DNA from: Galliscardovia ingluviei
GTDB lineage: Bacteria; Actinomycetota; Actinomycetes; Actinomycetales; Bifidobacteriaceae
NCBI RefSeq assembly: GCF_014635685.1
Contig: NZ_BMDH01000001.1
Span: 310,001 to 374,000 of the forward strand
Length of the DNA: 64,000 nt
Direction of reading: 5' to 3'
The position numbers and the translations under genes were made by a program. Below are positions 12,650 to 21,316 of the stretch, piece after piece (position 1 is the stretch's first letter; every line of letters starts with the position of its first letter). The notes below the pieces were generated by a model, which saw only the letters and a program-made list of their open reading frames with translations, did not search any database and had not been told where the DNA came from.

Positions 12650-13687
12650 ATGAAGCCAACGATAGCTGATGTAGCGCAACTTGCTGGTGTGTCACAGGCA
12701 ACAGTATCTCGCGCCCTACGTGGTGTAGATAGTGTTACGCCTACAACTCGTCAGAAGGTATTGCAGGCTGCTGAACAATTGCATTTTACGCTTTCTAAAC
12801 ATGCTTCATCGCTTGCTTCGGGAAAAAATATGCGAGTGATGCTACTTACTTCAGGCAAGCTGAACCAATGGTTTAACGCTAATGTGCTGCAAGGTATATA
12901 TGATGTGCTTAACCCTGCAGGATACGATATTGCACCAAGCTATATTATTACTCAGCAAGATGCTATAGATTTTTTTCGTCATCTTCCCAATGTTGGCAAC
13001 GTTGACGCTATGATTATTGCTTCATTCCAAGTTGATAATCAGATGCGTGCATACTTACAGCAAACCGATATTCCAGTTATTGGGGTAGATATTCCTGCAC
13101 AATCATATGGCAATGCTTCAATTGGAATTGACAATGTTGATGGTATGCGTAAGGCTGTGCAGTTGTTGCGTTCACTGGGGCATAGCACTATTGGCTTTGT
13201 TACTGACTATATGCCTGCTGATATGGTGTATAGCACAGTTGAGCGCGCGCATATTTTCGAGCAAGTTGCACAAGAGTATGGGCTTGATCAACGGCATGCT
13301 CCTATTATTTCGTTGTCGGAGTATGATCACTTCACCAGTAATGAGCAAATTGCAAATGAACTCGTTTCGAGAATTTTAGGATTAGAGCAGCGTCCGACGG
13401 CGCTATGTGTGCAAACAGATGCAAGTGCAATTGCTGTGATTAAGGCTTTGCGTAATCAGGGTATTCGTGTGCCAGAAGATATGTCAGTTGTGGGCTTTGA
13501 TGACGCGGATATTGCTGATATTGCGGATCTGACAACATTGCGTCAAGATCCGTACGCTATGGGGGTTATAGCTGCAAAAAAGACACTGGATTTATTGCAT
13601 GGTGTGGAATTAGCACATCCTCATGAGCTGTTGCCTGCTCGTATTATTCTGCGCTCGACTACACAATTGGCAAAGGGCTTGGCGTAG
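12650..13687 (+). CDS. LacI family transcriptional regulator
   Basis: Sugar-responsive repressor of 345 residues. The N-terminal helix-turn-helix reads IADVAQLAGVSQATVSRALRG, followed by the hinge helix and a periplasmic-binding-protein-like ligand domain ending with DLTTLRQDPYAMGVIAAKK. The ATG at 12650 follows GAGGAG. Three copies of a GTAAGCGCTATCA-like operator sit between it and the divergent solute-binding protein gene, so it very probably controls that gene and itself. The effector is expected to be a sugar or sugar phosphate carried by the same uptake route. A strong terminator follows the stop. Confidence 0.93.
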   Translation: MKPTIADVAQLAGVSQATVSRALRGVDSVTPTTRQKVLQAAEQLHFTLSKHASSLASGKNMRVMLLTSGKLNQWFNANVLQGIYDVLNPAGYDIAPSYIITQQDAIDFFRHLPNVGNVDAMIIASFQVDNQMRAYLQQTDIPVIGVDIPAQSYGNASIGIDNVDGMRKAVQLLRSLGHSTIGFVTDYMPADMVYSTVERAHIFEQVAQEYGLDQRHAPIISLSEYDHFTSNEQIANELVSRILGLEQRPTALCVQTDASAIAVIKALRNQGIRVPEDMSVVGFDDADIADIADLTTLRQDPYAMGVIAAKKTLDLLHGVELAHPHELLPARIILRSTTQLAKGLA

Positions 13688-13688
13688 T

Positions 13689-13725
13689 GTCTGGTGTAGC
13701 AAATGACATACTACACCAGACTTTG
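13689..13725 (+). terminator. Terminator of the LacI-type regulator gene
   Basis: An 11-bp perfect stem (GTCTGGTGTAG / CTACACCAGAC) starts one base after the stop codon, followed by TTTG. Confidence 0.8.
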
Positions 13726-13740
13726 AATTATATCTTGGTA

Positions 13741-13911
13741 TTAGCGCTGTGCGACACGTGTATCTACCCACTTGGTTACGGCATTATCTGGGGTCGCATT
13801 CGCATGAAATAGTGTCTGGAAACGCTTGTTAGCTAGAATCGGATTAACTAATGCTGGATCTAAATCATCCAAAATATCGGTAAGTGGACGATACGCTACT
13901 TGATAACCCAA
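13741..13911 (-). pseudogene. C-terminal remnant of an unidentified protein
   Basis: On the minus strand, 56 codons end at a TAA at 13741 and read GYQVAYRPLTDILDDLDPAL..., ending KWVDTRVAQR. They have normal coding composition but no start codon, because a TAG precedes the frame at 13912-13914. I take it as the tail of a lost gene between the LacI terminator and tRNA-Arg. I do not recognise the parent family. Confidence 0.5.
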
Positions 13912-13927
13912 CTAGGTAGATGGAATA

Positions 13928-13960
13928 ATAAAAAAGACCAAAACACGAAGCCTTGGTCTT
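13928..13960 (-). terminator. Terminator downstream of tRNA-Arg
   Basis: On the minus strand, AAGACCAA ... TTGGTCTT is followed by TTTTTT, immediately 3' of the tRNA. Confidence 0.7.
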
Positions 13961-13965
13961 ATCGG

Positions 13966-14039
13966 TGCGCCAGACAGGATTCGAACCTGCAACCTTTTGA
14001 TCCGTAGTCAAATGCTCTAATCCATTGGGCTACTGGCGC
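13966..14039 (-). tRNA. tRNA-Arg (anticodon ACG)
   Basis: A 74-base cloverleaf: acceptor GCGCCAG paired with CTGGCGC, anticodon stem TTTGA/TCAAA around loop CTACGGA (anticodon ACG), and T-loop TTCGAAT. CCA is not encoded. A second identical copy lies at 61075-61148. Confidence 0.95.
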
Positions 14040-14261
14040 ATGTTTACTTGATTGCTTCAAGCAACTCGACTAATATATCCCTCAGTGTGTACGAACGCAA
14101 ATCGGCGTGTCTCAATGTGTAAGTACGACATATGTAGCTGTGGGCGTATAAGCGTATAGATAGCCGTTACAATAGGAATAGAGCACAAAACAGACAGTCA
14201 GTACTGTGACTGTGTGATGCGATATCAATATTAGTAAACTACTTATATAGAAGGGAATCGC

Positions 14262-15896
14262 GTGAAATTAGAGCAGACTCGAGCAAAAACAATGCAATGG
14301 TGGGCAGGGGTACAACGTATCGCTCATTCTGATACCATATCTGGTTTAATTATGCTTGGGTTTGCGCTTGCGGGGTTATTACTCGCTAATATCCCTTTTA
14401 CGGCACATATATTTGAAACAATTGCCGAGACGCAGCTTGGTATACCAGGAACTAATATCGTCTTGCCAATTGGGCACTGGGCGCAAGATGGTTTGCTTAC
14501 TATCTTTTTCCTTGTTGTGGGCTTAGATTTGAAGCAGGAGCTTACCACAGGCTCACTGGCAAATCCTAGGGCTGCTGCTGTACCAATGGCTTGCGCTGTG
14601 GGTGGTATGGCAGTGCCTCCAGTGTTGTTTATTATTGTCACGGCAACTTTTTCGCTATTTGGTATAGGCGCTGGAGTAGCTGGTTATGAGGCAGTAGCTA
14701 CTGGGCAAGTGCATGCTTTCCAAGAGATTGCACAAGGTTGGGCGGTTCCAACAGCAACGGATATTGCGTTTTCGCTTACTGTTCTGGCGCTTTTTGCTAA
14801 AGCATTGCCTGGCTCCATTCGTGCGTTTTTGATGACTTTGGCCACTGTGGATGATTTGCTGGCAGTTATTGTTATCGCGGTATTTTTCTCGAATTTGAAT
14901 GCATGGTATTGGTTTGTTGGCGTCATTGTATGTGCACTAGTATGGTCTGTGCTCGTTAAACGTCGTAAAGTACCATGGATATTAGTTGGTATTGTTGGCA
15001 TTCTCGCTTGGGTGATGATGTTTGAGGCAGGCGTTCATCCAACGCTGGCAGGTGTATTAGTTGGTTTGCTTACCCCAGCAAGAGAGATTCACGGTGAGCA
15101 TTCTCCTCGTGCAGAGCGGTACAAGGATAAGTTGCAGCCGTTCTCAGCGCTGTTAGCACTCCCGTTATTTGCGCTGTTTGCTACAGGTGTGCATTTTGAG
15201 ACTGTTTCTTGGACCATGTTTATCTCCCCGGTAGTGCTTGGCATTATTGTGGCTCTGGTACTCGGTAAACCTATTGGCATTATGATTACCGCTTGGATAA
15301 GCACGCATGTTGCGGGTCTCAAATTGGCAAAGGGGCTGCGTGTGCGTGATTTATTCCCAGCAGCATGTGCTTGTGGTATTGGTTTTACGGTATCGTTCCT
15401 TATCGCCACGTTGGCATATAAGGATCCTGAACTTTCCGCAGAAGCACGTTTTGGTGTGCTAGTGGCTTCGTTACTTGCTGCTGCAATCTCCGGAGTGCTC
15501 CTTCATAGGCAATCGCAGCGTTTTGCACTTGCTGCCGCTGATCGTGAATTAGATGATGCTATTCGGCAAGCTGCTGGAGATGACAATATTGATGTCGAAG
15601 AAGTACTTGCTGATGGTAGTGTGACTATCAATATGGAAGCACTTAGTCCATTGGCAGTTGCACGCTATCATGCGCGCCATCCACAAGCTCAGCAGGCGGA
15701 GCACAGCATTCAGCAGTCTAACGATGATGCTGAATCTCAAAGCAATAGTGCTGATGTAGATACAGTACATGGTACTAGTCAAAACATCCAGCGCAATGTC
15801 ACCACTCGTAAGTTTTGGAAACGCAAACGAGCATTGGGTAGGCAGGTAAGCGAGGAGGAGCTACGTAGGCGTAGGCGCAAGTACCGTCATCAGTAA
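14262..15896 (+). CDS. nhaA: Na+/H+ antiporter NhaA
   Basis: Inner-membrane sodium/proton exchanger for pH and salt balance. The hydrophobic core carries the NhaA hallmarks: PTATDIAFSLTVLALF and the paired aspartates in LATVDDLLAVIVIAVFF that bind Na+/H+. The start is GTG 14262 with AAGGGAA seven bases upstream. At 544 residues it exceeds E. coli NhaA (388) mainly because of a polar C-terminal tail of about 120 residues ending in an arginine-rich RRRRRKYRHQ, which should lie in the cytoplasm. It is a monocistronic gene between tRNA-Arg and the succinate dehydrogenase pair. Confidence 0.95.
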   Translation: MKLEQTRAKTMQWWAGVQRIAHSDTISGLIMLGFALAGLLLANIPFTAHIFETIAETQLGIPGTNIVLPIGHWAQDGLLTIFFLVVGLDLKQELTTGSLANPRAAAVPMACAVGGMAVPPVLFIIVTATFSLFGIGAGVAGYEAVATGQVHAFQEIAQGWAVPTATDIAFSLTVLALFAKALPGSIRAFLMTLATVDDLLAVIVIAVFFSNLNAWYWFVGVIVCALVWSVLVKRRKVPWILVGIVGILAWVMMFEAGVHPTLAGVLVGLLTPAREIHGEHSPRAERYKDKLQPFSALLALPLFALFATGVHFETVSWTMFISPVVLGIIVALVLGKPIGIMITAWISTHVAGLKLAKGLRVRDLFPAACACGIGFTVSFLIATLAYKDPELSAEARFGVLVASLLAAAISGVLLHRQSQRFALAAADRELDDAIRQAAGDDNIDVEEVLADGSVTINMEALSPLAVARYHARHPQAQQAEHSIQQSNDDAESQSNSADVDTVHGTSQNIQRNVTTRKFWKRKRALGRQVSEEELRRRRRKYRHQ

Positions 15897-15963
15897 TGCC
15901 TAGTTAGTAACTCGGTGTACAGTTATCGTTGGTACGAGCCAAACTACGGTATGGAGGCATCAC

Positions 15964-17988
15964 ATGGGTACGCGAGAAGTGCACAAACACTATGATGTTG
16001 TGGTAATTGGTGCTGGTGCAGCTGGATTATCTGCAGTACTCGGATTACTTCGCTCTGAGGCTTATCAGCAAAGCGCAAAGCTTGGTCATACTCCTTCCGT
16101 ATTGGTTATTTCTAAACTCCACCCATTGCGCTCACACACCGGGAGTGCTGAAGGCGGTATTGCGGCGAGCTTAGCTAATGTTGAACCTGATGATTGGCAC
16201 TGGCATTGGTTTGATACGGTAAAAGGTGGCGATTGGTTAGTTGATCAGGATGCTGCACAGATATTAGCGCAGGATGCGCCAAAGACAGTGATTCGACTTG
16301 AGCATGATGGTGTTGCCTTTTCAAGAACAGCAGATGGGCATATTGATCAGCGTCGGTTTGGTGGTCATACTGCGGAGTTTGGTGGAAAAAGTGTACGCAG
16401 AACAGCATATGCAGCAGATCGTATTGGGCACCAAATTTTGCATAGCTTATGGCAGCAATGTGTGCGTTTAGGAGTGCAGTTTGCTGAAGAATGGTATGTA
16501 AGCGATCTTGTAATTGACAATCATCAGGCGCAAGGAGTGGTTGCTATTGACATGAGTACAGGCATTACTCATGCAATTGGAGCTGCACATATTGTGTTGG
16601 CAACAGGTGGAGCTGGACGTGTTTTTCACACCACCACAAATTCTTGGGATCTTACTGGCGATGGTATGGCATTAGGTCTTGATGCTGGTTTGCAACTTGA
16701 AGATATTGAATTTGTGCAATTTCATCCTACAGGCTTAGCACATACTGGTTTACTACTCTCTGAAGCCGCACGAGCTGAGGGAGGAACACTGCGTAATGCT
16801 CAAGGTGAGCAATTTATGCAGCGTTATGCTCCAGAACACGGTGATTTGGCTGCTCGTGATGTTGTTTCACGAGCAATTATGGCTGAAATAGATGCGGGTA
16901 GAGGAGTAGCAGATCCGACGTATGCTGACGATGTGCATGATTGCGTATGGCTTGATTTGCGTGCAATTGATGCAGATGCTTTGCGCTCAAAACTACCTGA
17001 AGTAGTATCAACCATTGAAACATATACGGGTCTCAATCCCCAGCATGATCTGATTCCAATTCGACCCACTGCACATTACACGATGGGTGGCATTCCGATT
17101 ACTCTTAACGGAGAAGTATATAAGGTGTGCGATGGTATGCGGCAGATTGTACGCGGACTATATGCAGCTGGAGAGTGCTCATGCGTCAGTGTACACGGGG
17201 CTAATAGGCTTGGTGCAAATTCACTTCTCGATGCTTGTCTTTTTGGCACGCGTGCTGGGCAGACGATTGCACAGCAACTTTTGAATCAGATGCAAGAACG
17301 TATAGCTGATAGTACAGCAACAGTAGAAACATTAGATGCAGATTCATTAGATATAAATGTATTGGGTACAGCATCTTCAGATGAATCAGATGATGTCAAC
17401 CATGCACAAGAGACCAGTGCTTCGTTACAAGCAGCATTCAATCGGCGCAAACAGTACATGGAAGCACTCTTGCAAAAGGCTCAAGCATATCAGGATGCGA
17501 GCCAGCTTGAAGATGAACAGCAAACTATAGTGCAATACGGGTCTGAAGAAAATGGTGCAGATAGTGCGGTCAGTGAGGCTTCATCTGATGAACAGGGTGG
17601 TAATGTGTATGCACTCATGCGCCGTATCGGTATCGTTATGGAACAAGCCGCCGCGGTTCGATGCAATGCTGAAAGTCTTGAACAAGGTCTTACTGCGCTT
17701 GATGTGTTGTCACTTGAGCTGCAACAATGTTATCCTCATACACCGGTTGCAGCGTACAATCAAGAGATTGTGGCGCTTATGGAGACACGGCATATGCTGG
17801 TATTAGCTCAGGCTATGTTGCAAGCTTCTCTATCAAGGCAGGAATCACGCGGATCACTGTCGAGAACCGATTTTCCGCATCGCGATGACGAGCATTGGTT
17901 ACGACATTCTATGATTGACCGACATATGCAGTTGCAGTATCAGCAAGTGCATATTACACAATTCCCGCCAACCGAACGCGAGTACTAA
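15964..17988 (+). CDS. sdhA: Succinate dehydrogenase/fumarate reductase flavoprotein subunit
   Basis: Flavoprotein subunit (674 aa) that interconverts succinate and fumarate. The dinucleotide fold VVIGAGAAGLSAVLG is followed by the covalent-FAD histidine motif RSHTGSAEGGI near residue 57. The substrate-site motif FHPTGL and the catalytic arginine region ARDVVSRAI are present. The ATG at 15964 follows GGAGG. The iron-sulfur subunit gene starts 33 bases later. No cytochrome or membrane-anchor gene (sdhC/D) lies on either side, as I recall for other bifidobacteria, so the electron partner is unclear. The C-terminal domain carries an acidic insertion (about residues 440-530). Confidence 0.92.
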   Translation: MGTREVHKHYDVVVIGAGAAGLSAVLGLLRSEAYQQSAKLGHTPSVLVISKLHPLRSHTGSAEGGIAASLANVEPDDWHWHWFDTVKGGDWLVDQDAAQILAQDAPKTVIRLEHDGVAFSRTADGHIDQRRFGGHTAEFGGKSVRRTAYAADRIGHQILHSLWQQCVRLGVQFAEEWYVSDLVIDNHQAQGVVAIDMSTGITHAIGAAHIVLATGGAGRVFHTTTNSWDLTGDGMALGLDAGLQLEDIEFVQFHPTGLAHTGLLLSEAARAEGGTLRNAQGEQFMQRYAPEHGDLAARDVVSRAIMAEIDAGRGVADPTYADDVHDCVWLDLRAIDADALRSKLPEVVSTIETYTGLNPQHDLIPIRPTAHYTMGGIPITLNGEVYKVCDGMRQIVRGLYAAGECSCVSVHGANRLGANSLLDACLFGTRAGQTIAQQLLNQMQERIADSTATVETLDADSLDINVLGTASSDESDDVNHAQETSASLQAAFNRRKQYMEALLQKAQAYQDASQLEDEQQTIVQYGSEENGADSAVSEASSDEQGGNVYALMRRIGIVMEQAAAVRCNAESLEQGLTALDVLSLELQQCYPHTPVAAYNQEIVALMETRHMLVLAQAMLQASLSRQESRGSLSRTDFPHRDDEHWLRHSMIDRHMQLQYQQVHITQFPPTEREY

Positions 17989-18020
17989 GACAGTACGATT
18001 ACACAGGAGTATGCAAACAA

Positions 18021-18995
18021 TTGTCGGAGAAAAATCTAGTGCAACACCAACAATCTACAAAACAGATGTGGATTACCTTACGCGTGGCTCGCTTTACGCC
18101 TAAGCCTGAGCGCAAGCGTAGTAGCCGAGGAGCAAGTCCTTTCGCTAAACGATCATCGTCGCCATTTGGTGCTCCCACAGCAACTTCAACATCGAGCAAA
18201 CGTATTCGTGGCAAACATTGGACGCAAGAATACCGACTTCAGGTTCGTCCAGAAGACACCGTGCTTGATATGCTACTTACCGTCAAGCGCACGGTAGACC
18301 CAACGTTGGCATTTCGGTATTCGTGTGGACATGGTATGTGTGGCTCGGATGCTGTAGCTATTAATGGCACACCGACATTACTGTGCACTGCTAAAGCAAG
18401 TCAGTGGGCTCAGCCAAAGAACCACGCTCAAGTAGATGACTTAGGATTTAGAAAAACTGCGCAGCCACAGCATGATGCGGAACAGTCAGCGTCAGCTGAT
18501 TCGCGACATCAGGAATGGGTTATTGACCTTGCAGCACTTCCTGGATTTCCTGTAGTGAAAGATCTTATTGCCGATATTGATCCTATGATGGAGCAAATTA
18601 AACGGTTACAACCATATTTGCAAGCTGCAGGTAATCTGAAACGTACTGCAGAAGGCAAGATTGACGTTTTTGAGTATTTGCAAAAGCCCGAGGAATTAGC
18701 ACAATACGAATTACTCAGCAATTGCATTGCATGCGGAGTATGTGAAGGAAGCTGCCCAGTGTACGCAGGAGGTGAGGCCTTTGTCGGTCCTGCGGCGATT
18801 GTGATGGCTTCACGTTTTATGCACGATTCACGCGACATTGCCGGCGAGCATAGACTTGAACAAGTGGGCGAGCCTGATGCTGCTCCAGCATGTCAATCAG
18901 TGCGCGCATGCTCACTGCATTGCCCTAAAGGTATTGATGTTGGTGAGGAGATCTGGAAGGTTATTCAACAGGTCGATCAAGCGCGGGCATCGTAG
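18021..18995 (+). CDS. sdhB: Succinate dehydrogenase/fumarate reductase iron-sulfur subunit
   Basis: Electron-transfer subunit with three Fe-S sites. The [2Fe-2S] motif CGHGMCGSD ... C has Asp in place of one Cys, as in E. coli SdhB. The [4Fe-4S] motif is CIACGVCEGSCP and the [3Fe-4S]/[4Fe-4S] motif CQSVRACSLHCPKG. I place the start at TTG 18021 because AGGAG lies at 18005-18009. The ATG at 18011 is out of frame and the in-frame ATG at 18066 has no ribosome-binding site. That choice adds a basic, Ser-rich N-terminal segment. It is co-transcribed with sdhA. Confidence 0.9.
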   Translation: MSEKNLVQHQQSTKQMWITLRVARFTPKPERKRSSRGASPFAKRSSSPFGAPTATSTSSKRIRGKHWTQEYRLQVRPEDTVLDMLLTVKRTVDPTLAFRYSCGHGMCGSDAVAINGTPTLLCTAKASQWAQPKNHAQVDDLGFRKTAQPQHDAEQSASADSRHQEWVIDLAALPGFPVVKDLIADIDPMMEQIKRLQPYLQAAGNLKRTAEGKIDVFEYLQKPEELAQYELLSNCIACGVCEGSCPVYAGGEAFVGPAAIVMASRFMHDSRDIAGEHRLEQVGEPDAAPACQSVRACSLHCPKGIDVGEEIWKVIQQVDQARAS

Positions 18996-19057
18996 TGTGC
19001 TGTAATTATGTAGTATGCAACGTGCAGAACGCGTAATAAACGAGAGTGGAGAGTGTG

Positions 19058-19747
19058 ATGGAACACAATGACGCCTTAAACCTTGCAAAGGCTTGGGAAT
19101 ATACGGATCGTCTTGCTGCAAGTGCTGAGCCAGCTGGTATTCAGGATGTACGCGATGATGCTATTGAGCTTGGGTTTAGTCCAACAAGTGCTATGCAAGC
19201 GCAATGGCTTGGAATGATGGCACACTTGCTTCAAGCAGAGTCAGTCTTATTGCTTGGCACTGGTAATGCAGTTGAAACTGCACAGCTGTTGATTGCTATG
19301 GATAGTGTCGGTATGCAGACGGCTGCAGGTCAGCTTACGGTTGTGGATTCTTCGCATCGTGGTGCAGTGCTGGTCCGTAGTGTGCCTGCCCGTTTGGAAC
19401 AGCCCATCCGCACACGTTTGCGTGTGGCTAACACATCTGCTCAACTGTTCGTACCAAGGCTTAACGCTGGCGACTACGATGTGGTGGTGATTGATGGTGA
19501 CCTCAGTAATTATGAGGATATGCTTGATCAGGCGCATCGCGTACTTCGTGATGGCGGTGTACTTATTGTCGCAGATGCATTTGCGCAGCGTGATGAGCAA
19601 TCACAAGGCGGTGTGATCAATCCAGCTGATCACAGTAGTAAAGCGGTGCTAATGCGAGCATTTACCGAAGAGATTGTGCATGACGATCGATTTGCAGTGC
19701 ATGTGCTTCCTATTGGCACTGGTATTATTGTAGCTGCAAAACAGTAG
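19058..19747 (+). CDS. Class I SAM-dependent O-methyltransferase family protein
   Basis: A 229-residue methyltransferase resembling the O-methyltransferase_3 / catechol O-methyltransferase-like group. Visible elements are the glycine-poor SAM loop LLLGTGNAVETAQLL, the acidic residue in LTVVDSS, and VVVIDGDLSNYEDMLD followed by VLRDGGVLIVADAF. The ATG at 19058 has GGAG at the right distance. A GTG at 19046 is possible, but its ribosome-binding site is worse. It lies 62 bases after sdhB on the same strand. The substrate is unknown. Confidence 0.8.
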   Translation: MEHNDALNLAKAWEYTDRLAASAEPAGIQDVRDDAIELGFSPTSAMQAQWLGMMAHLLQAESVLLLGTGNAVETAQLLIAMDSVGMQTAAGQLTVVDSSHRGAVLVRSVPARLEQPIRTRLRVANTSAQLFVPRLNAGDYDVVVIDGDLSNYEDMLDQAHRVLRDGGVLIVADAFAQRDEQSQGGVINPADHSSKAVLMRAFTEEIVHDDRFAVHVLPIGTGIIVAAKQ

Positions 19748-19822
19748 TGCTTGGCGCCTTGGGTGAGGATTCTGTGAGCGTGCACATCTGCGTGTATGCT
19801 CAGAAACCACTGCACATGTCTG

Positions 19823-20251
19823 CTAAGCGTTCCACTGATGGCGTTGCATATCGACAACCATGATGGGTTCTGAAGATTGTTCTGTTATAGAGACTCCTTG
19901 TTGAGATGAGGATGCTTTTGCACGCACTCTTTGAGTTGATGATTTGGCTGGGATAAAGGTTACGCCTTCTTCTTCAAGTAGTTTACGTTGTTCATCAGGT
20001 CCTCCAAAAGCAAAACCCGGTGCACAAGCGCCATTTTTGAACACTACGCGGTGGCAGGGTATAACGCCTGGTTGTGGATTGGCATGTAGGGCAAAACCGA
20101 CATAGCGTGCTGAACGAGGAGCACCCAGCAGAGCCGCAATCTGACCATAGGTAGCAACTTTTCCTTTAGGAATTTGGCAGACAATACGATAGACCCGTTG
20201 TGCGAAAGAATCAGTATCATGGTTATGGTCTGGTTGCGTGGTAGTAACCAT
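19823..20251 (-). CDS. ogt: Methylated-DNA--protein cysteine methyltransferase (short, DNA-binding domain only)
   Basis: Direct-reversal repair protein that removes alkyl groups from O6-guanine. The 142-residue protein consists of the C-terminal domain only: YGQIAALLG (helix-turn-helix), GFALHANP, and the active-site motif IPCHRVV with the acceptor cysteine intact. This rules out an alkyltransferase-like protein with Trp or Ala at that position. The last 40 residues are polar and not conserved. The ATG at 20251 has AGGAGC upstream. The N-terminal Ada-like domain of longer MGMTs is missing, as in many short Ogt proteins. Confidence 0.85.
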   Translation of the reverse strand: MVTTTQPDHNHDTDSFAQRVYRIVCQIPKGKVATYGQIAALLGAPRSARYVGFALHANPQPGVIPCHRVVFKNGACAPGFAFGGPDEQRKLLEEEGVTFIPAKSSTQRVRAKASSSQQGVSITEQSSEPIMVVDMQRHQWNA

Positions 20252-20462
20252 AACAAAGCTCCTAGTTTCATATATTTTAGTTTTTTGGTGGTTGAGTTGA
20301 GCATAGCATAGATGCGTTTGCCAGAGATGCTTTGTGACTGTTTTGTGGTTTGGAGATGAGCGTGCTCAAGTTTGTGCTAGTACTTCTGTACTAGTCTGTA
20401 TGAGAGTATAAGAGTTGGTAGGAATGGTGTAATACCAATACGGCAAATTGTAGGGTAATAGT

Positions 20463-21284
20463 ATGAACGATCAGTCAGACAAACAAGAGAGTGTACAAGA
20501 ACAGCTAAGTGCGCAAGTGCAGGTTGGCGAACCGACGCAGTCAGTAGCACCATCGCATCAGGGAGCGTATTATCGCGGTCCCGTAATAATGCGCGGTGCG
20601 ATGATTCCAGAACAAACATCGAGTGGCAATCTTATCAATCAGCATGATGATACTGATTGGCTACGGATGGATCCGTGGCGTGTGCTGCGTATCCAATCAG
20701 AATTTGTCGATGGCTTTGACGCATTAGCGAATATTGGTCCTGCTGTAACAGTATTCGGATCTGCTAGAGAGCGCCGTGGTACTGCTCTGTATCAACATGC
20801 CGAACGTATGGGTGAACTTCTTGCGGATCGTGGTTTTGCAACTATTACTGGTGGCGGTCCTGGAGTAATGGAAGCTGCAAATAAAGGCGCGTATCATCAT
20901 GATGGTGTTTCAGTAGGATTAGGTATCGAATTGCCACATGAACAAGGGCTAAACGAATATATTAATTTGGGAATGACGTTTCGATACTTCTTTGTTCGCA
21001 AAACAATGTTCGTTAAGTATTCTTCAGGAGTGATTGTTTGCCCTGGAGGTTTTGGCACACTTGACGAAATGTTTGAGGTATTAACATTGGTGCAAACGCA
21101 TAAGGTGACGCATTTGCCTATTGTGTTGTTTAATACTGCATATTGGCAAGGATTATTTGACTGGGTTAATACTACGCTTGTGGAATCTGGTAAGATTTCT
21201 CCACTTGATCCGAATTTAGTAATGCTTACGGATGACCCTGTAGCGGCTGTAGATTATGTTACTAGGCACACGCAGCGAGCATAG
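20463..21284 (+). CDS. LOG-family nucleotide phosphoribohydrolase (TIGR00730)
   Basis: A Rossmann-fold protein of the LONELY GUY/TIGR00730 group, often misnamed lysine decarboxylase. These enzymes release base from nucleoside 5'-monophosphates. The diagnostic motif PGGFGTLDEMFE is near residue 197, and GGGPGVMEAANKGA gives the phosphate-binding loop. About 75 residues at the N-terminus are polar and disordered-looking. The ATG at 20463 is close to a weak ribosome-binding site (GGGTAAT). It converges with dprA. The physiological substrate in bacteria is uncertain. Confidence 0.88.
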   Translation: MNDQSDKQESVQEQLSAQVQVGEPTQSVAPSHQGAYYRGPVIMRGAMIPEQTSSGNLINQHDDTDWLRMDPWRVLRIQSEFVDGFDALANIGPAVTVFGSARERRGTALYQHAERMGELLADRGFATITGGGPGVMEAANKGAYHHDGVSVGLGIELPHEQGLNEYINLGMTFRYFFVRKTMFVKYSSGVIVCPGGFGTLDEMFEVLTLVQTHKVTHLPIVLFNTAYWQGLFDWVNTTLVESGKISPLDPNLVMLTDDPVAAVDYVTRHTQRA

Positions 21285-21316
21285 TGTGTGGGAATAATCT
21301 CACGCGCATCGTGCTC

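Noticed and set aside
18011-18103. ATG at 18011 as the start of sdhB
   Set aside because: It is in a different reading frame from the Fe-S protein; the in-frame TTG at 18021 uses the same ribosome-binding site.
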